DNA of 64,000 bases from Enoplolaimus lenunculus (lineage: Eukaryota > Nematoda > Enoplea > Enoplida > Thoracostomopsidae). The translations under genes and the position numbers were made by a program. Where the stretch lies: NCBI GenBank assembly GCA_030248215.1, contig JASANG010001001.1, forward strand, positions 62,001 to 126,000, given 5' to 3'. Shown here piece by piece: positions 12,301 through 24,010 of this stretch; within the stretch, counting starts at the first letter, position 1, and the number at the start of each line of letters is the position of its first letter. The notes beneath the pieces are model-generated. The model was not told the DNA's origin, made no database searches, and was given only the letters and a program-made list of their open reading frames with translations.

Positions 12301-15300
12301 TTAGTTTGTAGCTAGCCATTCATTTCCTGCAGATATGTATTAATAGTATAGGCTAGCACTTTACAGTTTACAATTCGCATTTATGTTTCAGTCTGCATGC
12401 AAATGTAGATACGAACCAGAATAACTAGCAAAGTTGAAACTTTTCAGCGGGAATGCAATGGAGTTGCTTGATCTTTTTAGTATTTTTTGCTCAGGTTTAG
12501 GCTTTTATATACTTCGACATAAAACAAAAACTTAATCGCATCTTCCACATAAAAACTTACTAACACAATTTACAGTTCCTTCAAAGGTGGAATTCAACTA
12601 TAAAATTCAGTTTCCTGTGACCTACATCAGTCGTTAGATTTGTAAAATCTTGCGTTAACACAACCTTGTCACACATTTTGTGGCAGGCTTTAAATTATGT
12701 TGTGAACGGCGCATAGGCTAATAAACTAATGTTCTAATTAGTAAATCTTAGTAGCTAGCTATTCACTTATCTGTTTTGGAAATTTTAGAAGCCCTTTATT
12801 TCGATTCCAAGTATTATCCAATGGTCACTTAGTACTGAAATGAGATCGCGTATAACCTTAATGATTGATCACATTATGTAATATGTCTTAATTTAGCCTC
12901 AATCCATTCTGAAAATTCGCCTGTAGGTTGTAAATGACTTACAATTTTAAAACACCAATGCGAGATTAACACCGCAGGATAATATGCTTCAAACGAAAAA
13001 GTTTATCAAAATCGGAATCGTGGTTGGTGTTTCCTATTAATCTCATATTTTTCAAACGAGCGGCTAGAGTACGTAAATTAACTTGTTATGATATATTTTC
13101 TTTATAATTACTACTTTTGTAAAAGATTTTGTCATATTTTATTTTACAATACAGGTAAGCGGGATCGATTCTGTGGACGATGAAAGTAAACAAGAAACGA
13201 TTGTTTTTGATAATAAATCACCAACTCCAGATGCGTGGTCGTGTAATGAAAATCCATCGTATTCTTACTACATCTATTACTTATATGCAAATTTGTGCGT
13301 GCTGAATGATTTTAGAAGGTAAGAGCTATGTTGGATATGTGGAAAACTATTACGTTTAAACTCAATCAAAAAAAGTTATATAAAATTTTAGTACGGTGAT
13401 TTTTGTTTTGAGTTTTTCATATTTCAGACAGCGGGGTCTTCATATTTTGAACTTGCGTCCACATTGTGGTGAAGCCGGTCCAGTAAATCACTTGATTGCT
13501 GGTTACATGTGCGCTGAAAGTATATGTCACGGTTTGCTGCTTCGAAAGGTAATGTAAAGGTTGCAGCTTATTTAGACGATGAGTATTCTGTATCGCAAAC
13601 TTGGAAGGAACAGATATTATGTTGCTTGGTCTGTAAACACTTATTTCCATTCTTAAAATTCGATAATAATTATGTGCCCTTTGATAGTTTTTCTGTTATT
13701 CTATCATATTAAGGATGGGGCAGTTGTAGGCAGCGTGAATAAGCGTGAATTCAAGGCAACTAATTGTAAACCGTAATTTATGCGCAGTTATGTTGTTCTA
13801 AAAAGAAGTGTTATAGATGTGATACAAAATGTTTCAAAATAACCATTGCTGTGTTGGGATGACTGCGACAGTTGTTTTAGAATTATTAATATGACTTTAA
13901 GATTCTTTTGGTCGATAAACCCTGTGTTCCGTATTACAATTGTTGGTCCAACACTACTTTGTATCATTAATACAGTTAACGTTAATAATTTTAAATTTTG
14001 TTTGAAGGTGCCTGTACTGCAATATCTGTTTTATCTTTGTCAAGTCGGAATCGCAATGTCCCCATTGTCGAACAACAGTTTATTTTTGAGTTACAATCGA
14101 AATCCGTTGCCTGAATATCACGCAAAAGGTCTCAACGTTACGTTATCAACTGATGATCCGCTTCAGTTTCACTTTACGAAAGTAATGAATGATAGAATTT
14201 TTTATGGCACATGATGTTTCGTGCAGTACGTAAGTACACGCGCCTTGGGCAAAGTGTATTGGCAACAGCGCACTGTTTTTTTAATCTGTTGGCGATAACT
14301 TTTTTGTAACGTATTTCTGCTAAAATTGATTGCAATCATATAAAGGTTCAAGTTGATTAATTCTGAATAAGTACATATTAGGTTATTCTTATACTATTGT
14401 TTTGCAGGAGCCTTTGATGGAAGAATACAGTATTGCAGCCCAAGTATTGAAATTAAGCAGTTGTGATATGTGTGAAATGGCACGGAACAGTATTCTACAA
14501 AGTGGTTTCAACGATGAGGTAATCGTTGTTACTTAGTTGATGTACAGCCTTAGGGTGGCGCTATACTTTTGATGACGCCCGTCATCGTCTGGCACCGTAC
14601 CACAACGCACGTGTATTGCCGCATTGCACAGCATATCAGTAAGGTAAATTTTTTAACGTTCTTCACCTGACGGCGCCGCACAACAAGTATACCGCACACC
14701 CTTTACCTCATTAAGTTTCGTTCATCGCCGCAACCATTTTAACACATATTAAAACCTAGAAAACTGAGCGATTTTTAGAAATTTTAAAACTTATATGCTC
14801 TTTCAAGCAGAGGTGCTCTCAACAGTGACGGTCGCAGGAGGGGGTGAAAGTTTTGTCTACAGCTCATTTTAGAAGCAACAATGGAAAAGTTTAAAAATTT
14901 TACCCAAGTTACAGAAACATAGATGCCCACTCCCCGTCTTTGACAGGTGCATGGTACACCGTAAATCATGATTATTTCTTTTGAAGTACAAACGAATCAA
15001 TATGTGGCGTCAACTAAGAATGAAGCCTTATAGTTTATAAAAATTATACTTTCATAAATCTGGTGTGTAGACCAAAAACAGAACATTTTTGGGGCACATT
15101 CCTTTGGACAAAATAAGCAATGTTCAAATATTTTGTTTTAGGTTAAACGCCATTGGCTTGGTCCACATTATTTACGAGAAGGAGTTTGGGGTAATGATAT
15201 TGCACGAACAAATGTTCCCGATGTTCGTATTGCGTACCGTCACGAAACACTTATTGACGAGCTGTGTTCGATTTTTAACGTTTACAATAAGTTTGTTGCC

Positions 15301-15345
15301 GATGGTGACAGTGGTGACGATAGTGGAAATGTTAATCGTGTTTAA
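3318..15345 (+). CDS. AMPD2: AMP deaminase (AMPD2-like), multi-exon
   Basis: It hydrolyses AMP to IMP plus ammonia in the cytosol (purine nucleotide cycle). Exons: 3318-3435, 4619-4847, 5420-5705, 6777-6951, 7444-7683, 8312-8441, 9974-10105, 10234-10296, 10538-10669, 10992-11155, 11600-11726, 13155-13318, 13428-13548, 14008-14181, 14408-14518, 15142-15345. Every junction agrees in phase except 6951/7444, which needs an extra exon of 3n+1 nt; a candidate is 7175-7205 (31 nt), giving about 866 aa, the usual AMPD size. The first about 230 residues are variable and polar; '[10 protein letters not shown]' starts the conserved part. Zinc ligands are visible: VDTHVHAA (about residues 407/409), RPHCGEAG (about 676) and the signature [11 protein letters not shown] (about 753). 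[37 protein letters not shown] and [17 protein letters not shown] are classic AMPD blocks. It ends GNVNRV-TAA, a short tail. No missing catalytic residue. Assignment of the ORF at 15089-15448 in another frame is a shadow. Confidence 0.95.
7175..7205 (+). CDS. Candidate 31-nt micro-exon of AMPD
   Basis: Acceptor 'gtatttttcag' and donor ATG|gtgcac enclose 31 nt. Joined between 6951 (phase 1) and 7444 (phase 2), it restores the frame and would add a short segment reading [10 protein letters not shown]. The donor is weak. It is proposed only because the flanking exons cannot otherwise be joined in frame. Confidence 0.3.
9488..9853 (+). mobile_element. hAT-like MITE family D, copy 1 (in AMPD intron 6)
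   Basis: Termini are CAGGGTGCAACCGGAATTCC and its complement. An 8-bp target duplication CACTATAC lies at 9480-9487 and 9854-9861. Sub-terminal tracts of TTCCGGTTCCGG occur at both ends, with an AT-rich non-coding centre of about 366 bp in all. It is nearly identical to 62885-63263, so amplification is recent. Confidence 0.92.
11953..13040 (+). mobile_element. Family F repeat in AMPD intron 11
   Basis: It begins TAGTGGGACTACACGTATTG and continues 'gaacgaagctcgg', as at 33380. Near its right end it has 'aaaagtttatcaaaatcgg', as in the copy at 33380-34125. The middle contains 'gctaattagt', 'tagctagctattcatt' units that are degenerate versions of the internal unit of copy 33380. Right boundary approximate. 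Confidence 0.6.
14551..14702 (+). mobile_element. Short inverted-repeat element (family O) in AMPD intron 15
   Basis: About 150 bp. Left end AGGGTGGCGCTATACTTTTG, right end the complement of AGGGTGTGCGGTATACTTGT. GC-rich compared with its surroundings ('gacgcccgtcatcgtctggc'). No coding potential. A single copy is seen here, plus a vague similarity at 18650. Confidence 0.55.
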
Positions 15346-16998
15346 AACAGTTGGAAAATTTCAGATGGCATGTGTACATGAACCGAAGGTCAAAAAAATT
15401 TATCCGAACATAATAGAAAACCGTGCTGAATGCAGAGATCTGATGTAATAGTATGAACTCAGCCGAAACATCGTTTTTTCTGTGGAAACAGAATTTAAAT
15501 ATTTGAAGTAGACGACGATTTAATCGACAGTACTTAAGTGGGAAATACTGAAATTTGCAAAATTTTTGCGCTTAACGGGACTAATTTAATTTTATGTTTG
15601 ATTTTGCATTGAAATCGGAGACCCGGTTAGGCACTCGATTGTAAATTTCTGTGAACGTACGTTTAAATGATGGCGTGAAATATGATAACTTTTTAAACTA
15701 GGCGTATTGTCAAATTTCTAAATTTGTTTAAATTCCGCATTACAACGCTGGATATTTGTTTTTGTATCTTTCTGTGCATCTAACTAGCCTCCGGTGAATA
15801 TTATTGCGATACTTTTTAGCATATTTTTCACTTTTGTTTGCGGTGCTCAGTATGTCTGTATATGTGCTTGATGATATTATATGTAGTGTTCTTAATATGT
15901 AAAAAATGCCAAACAGACGTTTCCTTTGAGTTAAAACATAAGGTGCATTCATAGGAATATTGTGTAAAATGTACGTATTTTGGTTAGGTACCGATTTGAA
16001 ATTATGGCGTTAATTGGAGTTTCGCGTTTTTTTGCTCGAAATTTTAACCAATGGTATGAAGTATTAATAATACTTTGTACACTGCAATTGTATAGCTGCC
16101 AGCGTCAGAAATTGAGATCGTAGTTTAATCTGGTGTATTTGGCAAAATGTATGTATGAATTAAGCGGTAAGCTAGACTTTCTAATGCTTCGGCTAAAATA
16201 TCTACCGGAGACGTTGAATTTGGTCGGATACTAGAAATGTAAATCATTATTGGGACACAACGTATTTAAACTATGAAAGGGTTCGTCGTCAGAAAAGACC
16301 AAAGCCTTAGTCCATGATGAAAAGATTAGCCCCCTTTTAAAAGTTTTCGTCTCGCGTGCGGTGTGTATACTGCGAAATACTTGCATGCTGCCCCTGAAAA
16401 TTCTTGATACCGTAATCATGTTCAGGTTGGCTACGAAGAATCTGATTAAGAAGTCATCGGCGGAGTAATGAATTTGAATTAAATGGATGGCAGGAGCAAA
16501 TGTATAATCATTGGTTTTGACATTATAAACGTTGATAATATGCCTTTATTGGTTTGCGTGAAATATTTTGTGATATTATCGTTCGTGTGTGATTATTCTG
16601 TCAGAAAAGTGATAGTAATTACCTACGTTGAGTAGCATAATCTTGTATTGTTTTTTGCGTTGTTTTTGTATATTTTTGTCCGATTCGCTGATATGGTTTC
16701 TTGTTTCATGGTGGCTTGAATATTTTCAAGGTTAGAATGTAAATTTTATTGTCTTATATAGGCGATGACTTGGTGAAAGCCGTATAGTCAGATTTTTATC
16801 TAGTTAGTTTTGAGATGAAGTTCAGTTTATTTCCACAGATAGTAAATCGGTGCGTAGGTTTTGTTGCTTGCACTGTTGCAGCACTTTATTATAAAACATT
16901 GAGAAATGAATGTTATTATGGGTCTTTTCGGTTGTGCCTTCTGCCAGTATTTGCCTGAAAATGCTCATATTTTAAATTTTTTTGCATATATTAGCTTC

Positions 16999-17210
16999 TC
17001 ATTAGCCCGCTGATGATTCCACGACCAAATTTGAATTTTTAAAAATGCTACCTTTAAGGTCGCTAGGTGGGACATCGCAACCTTAAAAATAGAATTTTTC
17101 AAATTTTAAATTTATGCGTGGAATGATCAGGGGAAGTCATGCAAAGCACAACTATGCAAAAATTTCAAAATCGACGATTTTTGCACAAATGCCAGCTGGG
17201 GGATAAATAA
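16999..17210 (+). mobile_element. Family M inverted-repeat element, short copy
   Basis: 'GATTCCACGACCAAATTTGA' at the left faces 'ATTTATGCGTGGAATGATCA' at the right, with 'gctaccttTAAGGT' and 'aaCCTTAaaaat' inside as a second inverted pair. A longer copy is at 49930-50470; both end with '(c)aaa(t/c)gccggct' type sequence (here gccagctggggg). Confidence 0.6.
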
Positions 17211-17821
17211 AAACGCTTTTATTTAAATTAGTCGCGCATGCACAGAGTGAAACTTTACAGTGTCTACACAATATGCGCTAGTTTCGTAGTATCGCATCGA
17301 CATCGGCTTCAAGATTGATACAGTACTTTTCAAATATGGGTATGGAACTGAATGTATTATGTGGTGCCTCTGTAGTGCTCTGACATATTATTGTTGTGGT
17401 GTAATATTACGTGCGTCCCGCTCGAGTGTGTATTTCAATTTTTGTGCATTTTTTTTGCTTTCTGAGCTTGCCGATATTCTTGCAATTTTATGTTGTAATA
17501 TTTGTTCCATAATTTACCGGACAATCCGCGCAGTGGCGTAATTGGGACCCGGTTTTATTTTATTTCGTATCGTTTCGTTCAGGTTGTGGGGCAGATTGTC
17601 ACTAGCCAAATGTAGCGAGCAGTTGTTATTCGCGACAGCAGAATAACTACTGGAAAGCAGTGTGGTTTATAATTTTCAGTGAAAACAGTGAGGTATGAGT
17701 ATGTAGGAAACAATGTACTTGACTTTAGATATGTTTTGCTATGAATTCATTCATAATCGGTTTTGTTTTCAATGAAAATTGGTGTATATACGTTTGTTTG
17801 CACCATTTGTCTATATATTTC

Positions 17822-18161
17822 AAGGTGCAACCGGAGCTGAAAATACCGGAGCCGGAGGTCAAGGCGATGGTGAGGCGAAATTAGGTAGTTAAAATAATAT
17901 TTAATTTGCTAATTTTAGCAAATAATCTGTTAGGTAAGAAGTTGTTAAATCTTATGGTTTTATGCGAAGTTTTTACACAATCTCGGCAATTTTTTCCTCA
18001 AAATTGTGCCAAAAGGTAACACGAAACGCACCAAATAAATAAATTTTGTAAAACTGTGTTAATTTTCATTACCAAAATTTATGGAACCTTCGCCTAAAAT
18101 TCTACCAGAGCCGGAGGTAGATTTTCTGCCGGACCAGGAGGCATACCTCTGGTTGTACCTG
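17822..18161 (+). mobile_element. hAT-like MITE family B, copy 1
   Basis: Left AAGGTGCAACCGGAGCTGAA, then GGAGCCGGAGG tracts; right tract of CCGGAGG/CCAGGAGG ending 'ctggttgtacctg'. The centre carries 'gaggcgaaattaggtagttaa' and 'cggaaattcttt' type landmarks seen in the other B copies. Confidence 0.75.
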
Positions 18162-18382
18162 ACATTTGCTGTTTGAGCAGAAATGTTAAACGAATTTCAT
18201 ATTTTTCTAATTTCTTGCCATACCTTTTGTTGATCAGCTCTATATTTTCTTGTCATCAGTGAACAGCTTTATCATTGTGAATCTATTGCTATGGTATATA
18301 TTGCCTGTATAACTGTAAATTTATATTTATATATACTGAACGACTTTTAACTCACTGAGTTTTAAAGCCAAAGTCTGTTTGT

Positions 18383-18540
18383 GGCCAATGTCACTTTTAG
18401 GGCCGTCACAGTAGATTAAGCGTATTGCTAAGCGTCGAAAAAATTGTATTTCAAGCCTAAGCAAAAATGTGTAGAATCAGCCTACTCTTTTTCAGACCCA
18501 CCAGAAACCGGGGCGGCCCTAAAAGTAAAATGGGTCGGCC
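18383..18540 (-). mobile_element. Family K MITE, copy 1
   Basis: Inverted ends: GGCCAATGTCACTTTTAGGG and the complement GGCCGACCCATTTTACTTTT. The body contains 'aagcgtattgctaagcg' and 'caagcctaagc'. It is in the opposite orientation to copy 2 (38227-38430). Confidence 0.8.
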
Positions 18541-18979
18541 AACGGATTTTATGTATTTTTGTTCCAACCCTGCAAAGAAGAATTGTTAGTAGAGAGGGGT
18601 CAAGAATATGATTTATAGAAATGTAGGATGTAGAAAAAGTTTTAAGCTAGGGTGGCGGCGCCGTCTCGTAGCTATGGCCGTTATTTCGTTTCAGGTTCCA
18701 TTCTTTATTTTTGGCTTACTCCTTGCGTCGCAACTGTTGTCCGTATTAAGATCAGAATCAGATTTTATATAAGGTCTTTCAATTTTCTTTATACTCATTC
18801 CATTATATATTTTTGTATGGTTGTGAAATGTGCAATAAAAATTAAGAGTTTTGAAAACTGAGCAAACAGAGGCTGTTTCCGTCGGTAATGCTAGTTTTTG
18901 TCTTAGTGCGGAGTTTACTCTGGATGTTTTAGCAGCCAATGTAATTCGTGCAGTGACCCGAATAAGAGGGGGTCAGTTT

Positions 18980-19243
18980 TTTTTAAATCAGCTAATTTAG
19001 CCAATATTTGTAATACGTTGTAAAGTTGTTTGGTTTTACGCTAATTTTTAGTAAAACTTCGGAAATTCTTTCCTAAAAATTGTGACAAAAGTAAAACGAA
19101 ATGCGCTAAACAGAAAAATTTTGCAAAATTACGCAAAATTTATATAACTATTTACCGAAATTGTGGCACCTGCGGCAAAAATTCAACCGGAGCTGGAGGC
19201 CGATTTTCGGCCGCAGCCGGAGGCAGACCTCTGGTTGTGCTCT
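18980..19243 (+). mobile_element. Family B MITE, copy 2 (left end lost), next to a family A terminus
   Basis: 'GTGACCCGAATAAGAGGGGG' (18954-18973) is a bare family A end. It is followed directly by the B centre and right half ('ggttttacgctaat', 'aattgtgacaaaagtaaaac', 'aaccggagctggaggc'), ending 'ctggttgtgctctg'. The left B terminus is missing, so this is a rearranged junction. Confidence 0.65.
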
Positions 19244-19402
19244 GATATATGCCAATATACCAGCAAGACGCTTAAATAAGGTGATGTTATTTTTAGTCCT
19301 AAACCATGTACGCTGTTTTATTGATTTATATACACGAGTCTAATAGTGGCACCCTGATTTTATCATTGGATCATAAGTCGTTGCACATTGAGATAAACTA
19401 GT

Positions 19403-19518
19403 ATGTTATCGGGCGTTGCTCTATATGGTGTAAACTCAAGAATAACTAAATTTGCAGACGATACCAGTATTTTTCTTGCAAGATCTGATGAAATTAAAAA
19501 AAGTATTTCATATTTTTG
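19403..19518 (+). mobile_element. LINE (non-LTR) reverse-transcriptase fragment
   Basis: The frame reads MLSGVALYGVNSRITKF then ADDTSIFLARSDEIKKSIS. The 'FADDTSIFL' core is the catalytic [FY]xDD box of non-LTR reverse transcriptases, preceded by the usual 'G-V-x-I/L-x-G' strand. Only about 40 residues survive, with a stop directly after. Upstream is a family B MITE; downstream 'cacctgatatctggatatcc' starts another repeat. It is a short dead remnant of unknown clade. Confidence 0.7.
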
Positions 19519-19737
19519 AATGGTACAAACCATAGATGGGCACCTGATATCTGGATATCCGCCGGATATTTGAAATGCTATTGTGAAAAAAAATTTGGAA
19601 CTTGCATTATTTTCATCCAACGCAAAATGACACAATTCAACTCAGCGCTTTGCTATTACACAGTATTTAAAATACGCACCTGCACTTTAAAAAATTATAA
19701 ATTTCTACACTGTTGAAAATAGATTTTTGTTCCGCAG

Positions 19738-19957
19738 TACACTGCAAAAAAATAAGTCGAATTGACTCTCTCCGAAAGAACCTTTTCCTGACTACACAAA
19801 CGGAGCCAAAACTCTACTCCGCCAGAGTCAAATTCGACTCAATAAATCACTCAGTGAGTCGAATTTGACTCAGGCGGAGTCGAATTTGACTCAGTTTGTG
19901 GAGTCCGGAAAAGCTTATTTCGGAGAGTCAATTTGACTCAGCATTTTTTGCAGTGTA
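19738..19957 (+). mobile_element. Family C foldback MITE (220 bp near-perfect palindrome)
   Basis: TACACTGCAAAAAA at the left and TTTTTTGCAGTGTA at the right. The two arms of about 105 bp are inverted copies along their whole length ('gactctctccgaaagaacct' against 'agcttatttcggagagtc'; 'cgccagagtcaaattcgac' against 'gtcgaatttgactcaggcg'). A TA at each end suggests a Tc1/mariner-type TA target, which I infer only from the ends. Confidence 0.85.
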
Positions 19958-20257
19958 GTCCACGTAAGCTCACAAAAAGTGAAACAAAGTATATATTCAA
20001 GTTTTAAAAAGTGAAAATTTAATTGAAATTATCAGGGGAGCCAATATTACTTTTAGCAATGGCCTCCTAGCGTAATAAACACAAGAGTAAACCATAGCTT
20101 AAGCCTTAATCCCAAGCAAAAAATTGGTCTAAATTTACGCTACTATATTTACGGTCTAGTGATAAAAGCGGAAACTTGCGGATCCAGAGGGAGAGCAGAG
20201 GGGTGTACGCCCCCGTGAGAAATTTTTTGTGATAGGTTGTTATTAAGGTCCCTACTG

Positions 20258-20796
20258 TAGTGACCGAAATAAGAGGGGTAATAAGAGTGGGGTATCTCTT
20301 TTTGAGTCGCAATCAATAGGAATTCGTATCCCTAATAAGAGTCCGTAAGCGGATAAAGTCCCTAAACCCTAATTAAATAAGTACCATAAATGTCAACTAT
20401 CCCTAATTGTAGTACATAAATGACTCCATGACCAAATAAAGTTGAGTTCGAAACTTTGGTCCATGTATATATAGAACAGGGCCGGAACGTTTTGCGCCGG
20501 GAGTGTAATAGAGTAAGCTTAAGCTTTAGACTATTTTTTGCTTAGGCTTAGGTATATATAGGCTTAGGAATATGCTTATACCACTGTTCCGGCCCTGTTC
20601 TACACATTGGCCGAAACTTTAAGCTTTGATTATCGCTCAAGCTATTGACACAAGACAAATAAATGTTTAATTTAACGGATAAGTTGCAATACCGAATATA
20701 TATCAGTAAAACGGTCCGTAACCGAATAACGGGATGGTAGGCACCCACTGGAGAGGCCAAATAGATATCAGTCTCCCCTCTTATTCGGGTCACTAG
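20258..20796 (+). mobile_element. MITE family A, copy 3 (carries nested family L)
   Basis: TAGTGACCGaAATAAGAGGG at the left and CTCTTATTCGGGTCACTA at the right; the internal landmarks match copy 1. Family L (20458-20612) interrupts it at the conserved 'gttcgaaacttt'. Confidence 0.85.
20458..20612 (+). mobile_element. Family L MITE nested in A copy 3
   Basis: Left GGTCCATGTATATATAGAAC-AGGGCCGGAACG, right the complement GGCCAATGTGTAGAAC-AGGGCCGGAACA. An 8-bp duplication GAAACTTT (20450-20457 and 20613-20620) is made from family A sequence. The outer GGCCMATGT and the inner 'gcttaggctta(g)g' place it next to family K. Confidence 0.88.
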
Positions 20797-20911
20797 GTAC
20801 AGTACCTTACAATTTTCCCTCAGAAACTTTTTTGTAATAAAATGATAAGGTCCCTTGCACCTTATACTTTTCCCCCTCTGAAAATTTGTCAAAATGTATT
20901 GTGTGTATTGC

Positions 20912-21299
20912 AGGGTTTAAACGGATAATAAAAACAACGGAAACAGATAGTGATCAAAATAACGGAAACGGAAACGAAAAACGGATATTGGAGCATAAAA
21001 GTTTCAAAAATGTTTAATTTTTCTGCCAGCACAATTTGAGAGGCATGCAAATATTCACCAGGTTTTCAAAAATTTTAAAGAAAAAATGGCGGATGCATCG
21101 AAATTTTTAAGATTTTGGATGGATTACGTAATTTTTATTTCATTTCGAGCATTGCAGCGTATCTCCAGTGAAAAGTTGCTGAGATATACACATGATTTTT
21201 ATAACTAATTTTCAGCGTACAAATAACAGAATTTCCGTTATTTCTGAAACGGATACCGATTTTCAATGGAAACGGAGACGGATATCCGGTCTCACCCTG
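20912..21299 (+). mobile_element. hAT-like MITE family E, copy 1
   Basis: 8-bp duplication GTGTATTG (20904-20911 and 21300-21307). It begins CAGGGTTTAAACGGATAAT and ends 'ggtctcaccctg'. Sub-terminal repeats are ACGGAAAC/ACGGATA on the left and GAAACGGA/GGATATCCGG on the right. The centre is AT-rich and non-coding. Confidence 0.88.
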
Positions 21300-21977
21300 G
21301 TGTATTGTTTTGTATTTTTGTTGTAATCTCCATATCAGCGGTGCAGAAGTGTTCACTTGATTAGTAAGGGTTTCTCTATAAGAGTTTTGAAAACTGAGTC
21401 AACAGAAGCAGCGGCGCCGGAAGTAAATTAATATTGGGGAGCACTATGGCACCTAGAATGGTCGAATGCTAAAGAGTGTTATTTTACCAAATACAACTTG
21501 TTTTGCGAAAAAATCTGACAGACAAGAGCTCCTGTAGAATGAAGTTTTCACTTTAACCCTATAGTAAACGCGAAAGGTTTTTTCGCTTTTCATCACCACT
21601 TGCGAAATCGTTTATGTCATTCATTGGCATCAACGAATCGAGAAAAATACTCATTATATCAGCATAACGTTCAATCGCTTCACACTTCGCGTGCAGCTGC
21701 ATATAGCTAAATAGCTCGTATTTTAGGTAAAAACTAATACAATCTTCATATGATGAAACTAGGGGGGACGGCACACGGTACTACATCACTCCAAAACTGT
21801 TTATTACCGTTCTTGAATATTTCATTTTGTATGAGTTATACTGTCTTAAAGTAAAATTGTGGACCAGAGAGTGGACTAGAACAGAGTAAGCTGTAAGCTT
21901 TAATAGACTCAATTTTTGCTTGGCTGCGGCTTTAGGTAAAGGAGTATGCTCATTCTTACGCTTTGGAATAATATGCT

Positions 21978-22653
21978 TATAATGGGGTTCTCGTTTTGAC
22001 TCCCATCAATAAGAGTTCGTATTAGTCTTATAAAACTAAGTATAGTTCATAAATGTCAATTACTCGTAATTGTAGTGCTGCATGTAATGACTCAAATAAA
22101 GTTCTATTCGAAATTTTAAAGGTAAGTTTTTGAAAGTACATTCCTAAATGGGTGCAACCGGCGATGAAAAATACCGGAGCCGGAGGTGAGGCAAAGGTAG
22201 TAAAAATGATGGTTAGTTAATTTTAGCCAATATCTGCAACATGTTGTTGTTTGGTTTTACGCTAAGTTTCTGCGCAATTTCGGAAAATCTTTCGTGAAAA
22301 TTGTGACAAAACTAAAACGAAACGCACTAAAACAGATAAATTTTGCAAAATTTTACTACCGAAATTTCCGAAACCTCCGGCAAAACTTCTACAAGAGCCG
22401 GAGGCCAATTTTCTGCCGGAGCCAGACCTCCGGTTGTACCCGGATTCTTAACTATAACCTTGCAGTATCGCTCAAGCTTTTGATACAAGACAAGTAAACG
22501 TTTCATTCAACGGATAGTTGCAAAACCGGATTTATATACAGTAATGAAGGGCGAGTTAAATATAAATAACAGTCCGTAGCCGAATAACAAGGGTGGTACC
22601 CTATGAAGAGGCTAAATAAATATCAGCCCCCCCCCCTCTTATTCCGGCCACTA
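21978..22653 (+). mobile_element. MITE family A, copy 4 (carries nested family B)
   Basis: The left end is degraded ('atggggttctcgttttgact'); the right end CCTCTTATTCCGGCCACTA is intact. Internal landmarks match copies 1 and 3. The family B element 22148-22443 splits it. Confidence 0.75.
22148..22443 (+). mobile_element. Family B MITE, copy 3, nested in A copy 4
   Basis: 'ATGGGTGCAACCGGCGATG' to 'CCGGTTGTACCCGG', flanked by ATTCCTAA (22140-22147) and ATTCTTAA (22444-22451), an 8-bp duplication with one change taken from family A sequence. Confidence 0.82.
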
Positions 22654-23340
22654 CAGTAAGTGTAATGAAAAATATCGACATCGTAAATAGGTAAACTGAA
22701 ACACGTGTTGGCCCGTTAATTTAAGGAAGCATGCGCAGTGGGAGATCTGTTATATTAAGACATGAGTTGTTATTAAAAGCTTCAGTTGGTTTTCAAATAT
22801 CTTAAAAACTATCGTACTTTTTAGATTACTAACATTAGCAAATTCAACAACGTGTTTCACCTCAACCTCTAGCTAACACGTCCTCGGTTTCCGATTTGCA
22901 CCAACGATTTCACCCTGAAAAGGTGTATGCTTTCACTACGAGATAAAGTCACGTGATCATATGGCTGGGCTTCCGGGGTGTTTTTATATTAAATCAAGCT
23001 CAATAAGAAAAACGCTGTAATTTCATTACAAAATTAAAACATGAACAAACCACGTAAAGTTAAAAAACCTAATTAAGTTCGAAATTATATTTTTGCGAAA
23101 AAGAAAAACGTACCACGAAGTGTTCGTTTGCGGATAGTGAAAATAGCAGAAACCGATAATCAGTTACAAAATGCCAAGACCGATGCGTATGAACTATAAA
23201 ATTTCAATGTCGTACAACTGAATTATACACCGTATTTCTACCTAGAAATTTTAAATGTTTGAACCAATGATGTTTAGGAACGAAGCTAAATCACATCGAA
23301 TTTCGTTTAATACTCCATGAGCAAAAAATGCAGAATTTTA

Positions 23341-23735
23341 AATGACTGCTGCAATTTTTAAGATCCGGAACCGAATCCGGATCCGGTAAACAAACTACCG
23401 GATCTCCGGATCCGAAATTTGATATACAAACAAAAACATACCAAAATTGGTGTATGTATTTCAAATATGCGCGCGTAATCTAATCAGCACAGTGTGAGCA
23501 TTAATGCTTTGTTGGAGTGTCAGGTTAAAACATAAAAATTTTAAAGAATTCTTTTTTTAGTTGCTGTAAGTTTTGTTGACTAATTTTGAGAAAGAATCAG
23601 TTAAACTTTTTCTATTTTATATACGTTAGGTATTGAAAAATTATCCAGCTAGTAAGATCCGGATCCGGATTGAGCCGGATCTGAATTTTAAGATCCGGAT
23701 CCGGTAAATGCAAAATTTTGGATCCGGTCGTTCCC
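23341..23735 (+). mobile_element. Family Q repeat with GGATCCGG arrays
   Basis: Left cluster 'aagatccggaaccgaatccg' and 'ggatccggtaaacaaac'; right cluster 'aagatccggatccggattg' and 'ttggatccggtcgttcccta'. Between them is AT-rich non-coding DNA of about 250 bp. The plan matches families D, E and B, with a different motif. No target duplication was established. Confidence 0.6.
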
Positions 23736-24010
23736 TACTTGCAATTGAACATGTTCCATGTAAGGCATTTTGTGTGCGGTAGTTCACGATTCTGTCTGCA
23801 CATACGTCATCGGACAATTAAAATTATAACGCAACTCTACGCAAACTGGTTTTAGTTCTTAGCATAGTTGAAAACAAATTATGAGTAAACTAAACGGCAT
23901 CACAGGTTTGCCTTTCGCTATGTAGAGAATATTTTCCCTTCATAACAAAACTGATTATTTGGTCTTGTTCGCTTAACAATCACACCAGTCTGGAACTTGA
24001 AAATATTATT

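Larger units (their letters stand above)
15346..24010 (+). other. Gene-poor interval between AMPD and the RING gene
   Basis: From 15346 to about 16990 there is AT-rich unique sequence with no exon that I can support; it must include the AMPD 3' UTR. From 17000 to 23740 the interval is mostly repeats: family M, B (three copies), K, L, C, A (two copies), E and Q, plus a LINE reverse-transcriptase remnant, each listed separately. 23740-24010 leads into the 3' end of the minus-strand RING gene. Confidence 0.65.

Noticed and set aside
15089-15448. 119-residue open frame at the 3' end of AMPD
   Set aside because: It overlaps the last AMPD exon (15142-15345) in another frame; the AMPD frame gives the conserved HWLGPHY...NVPDVRI block.
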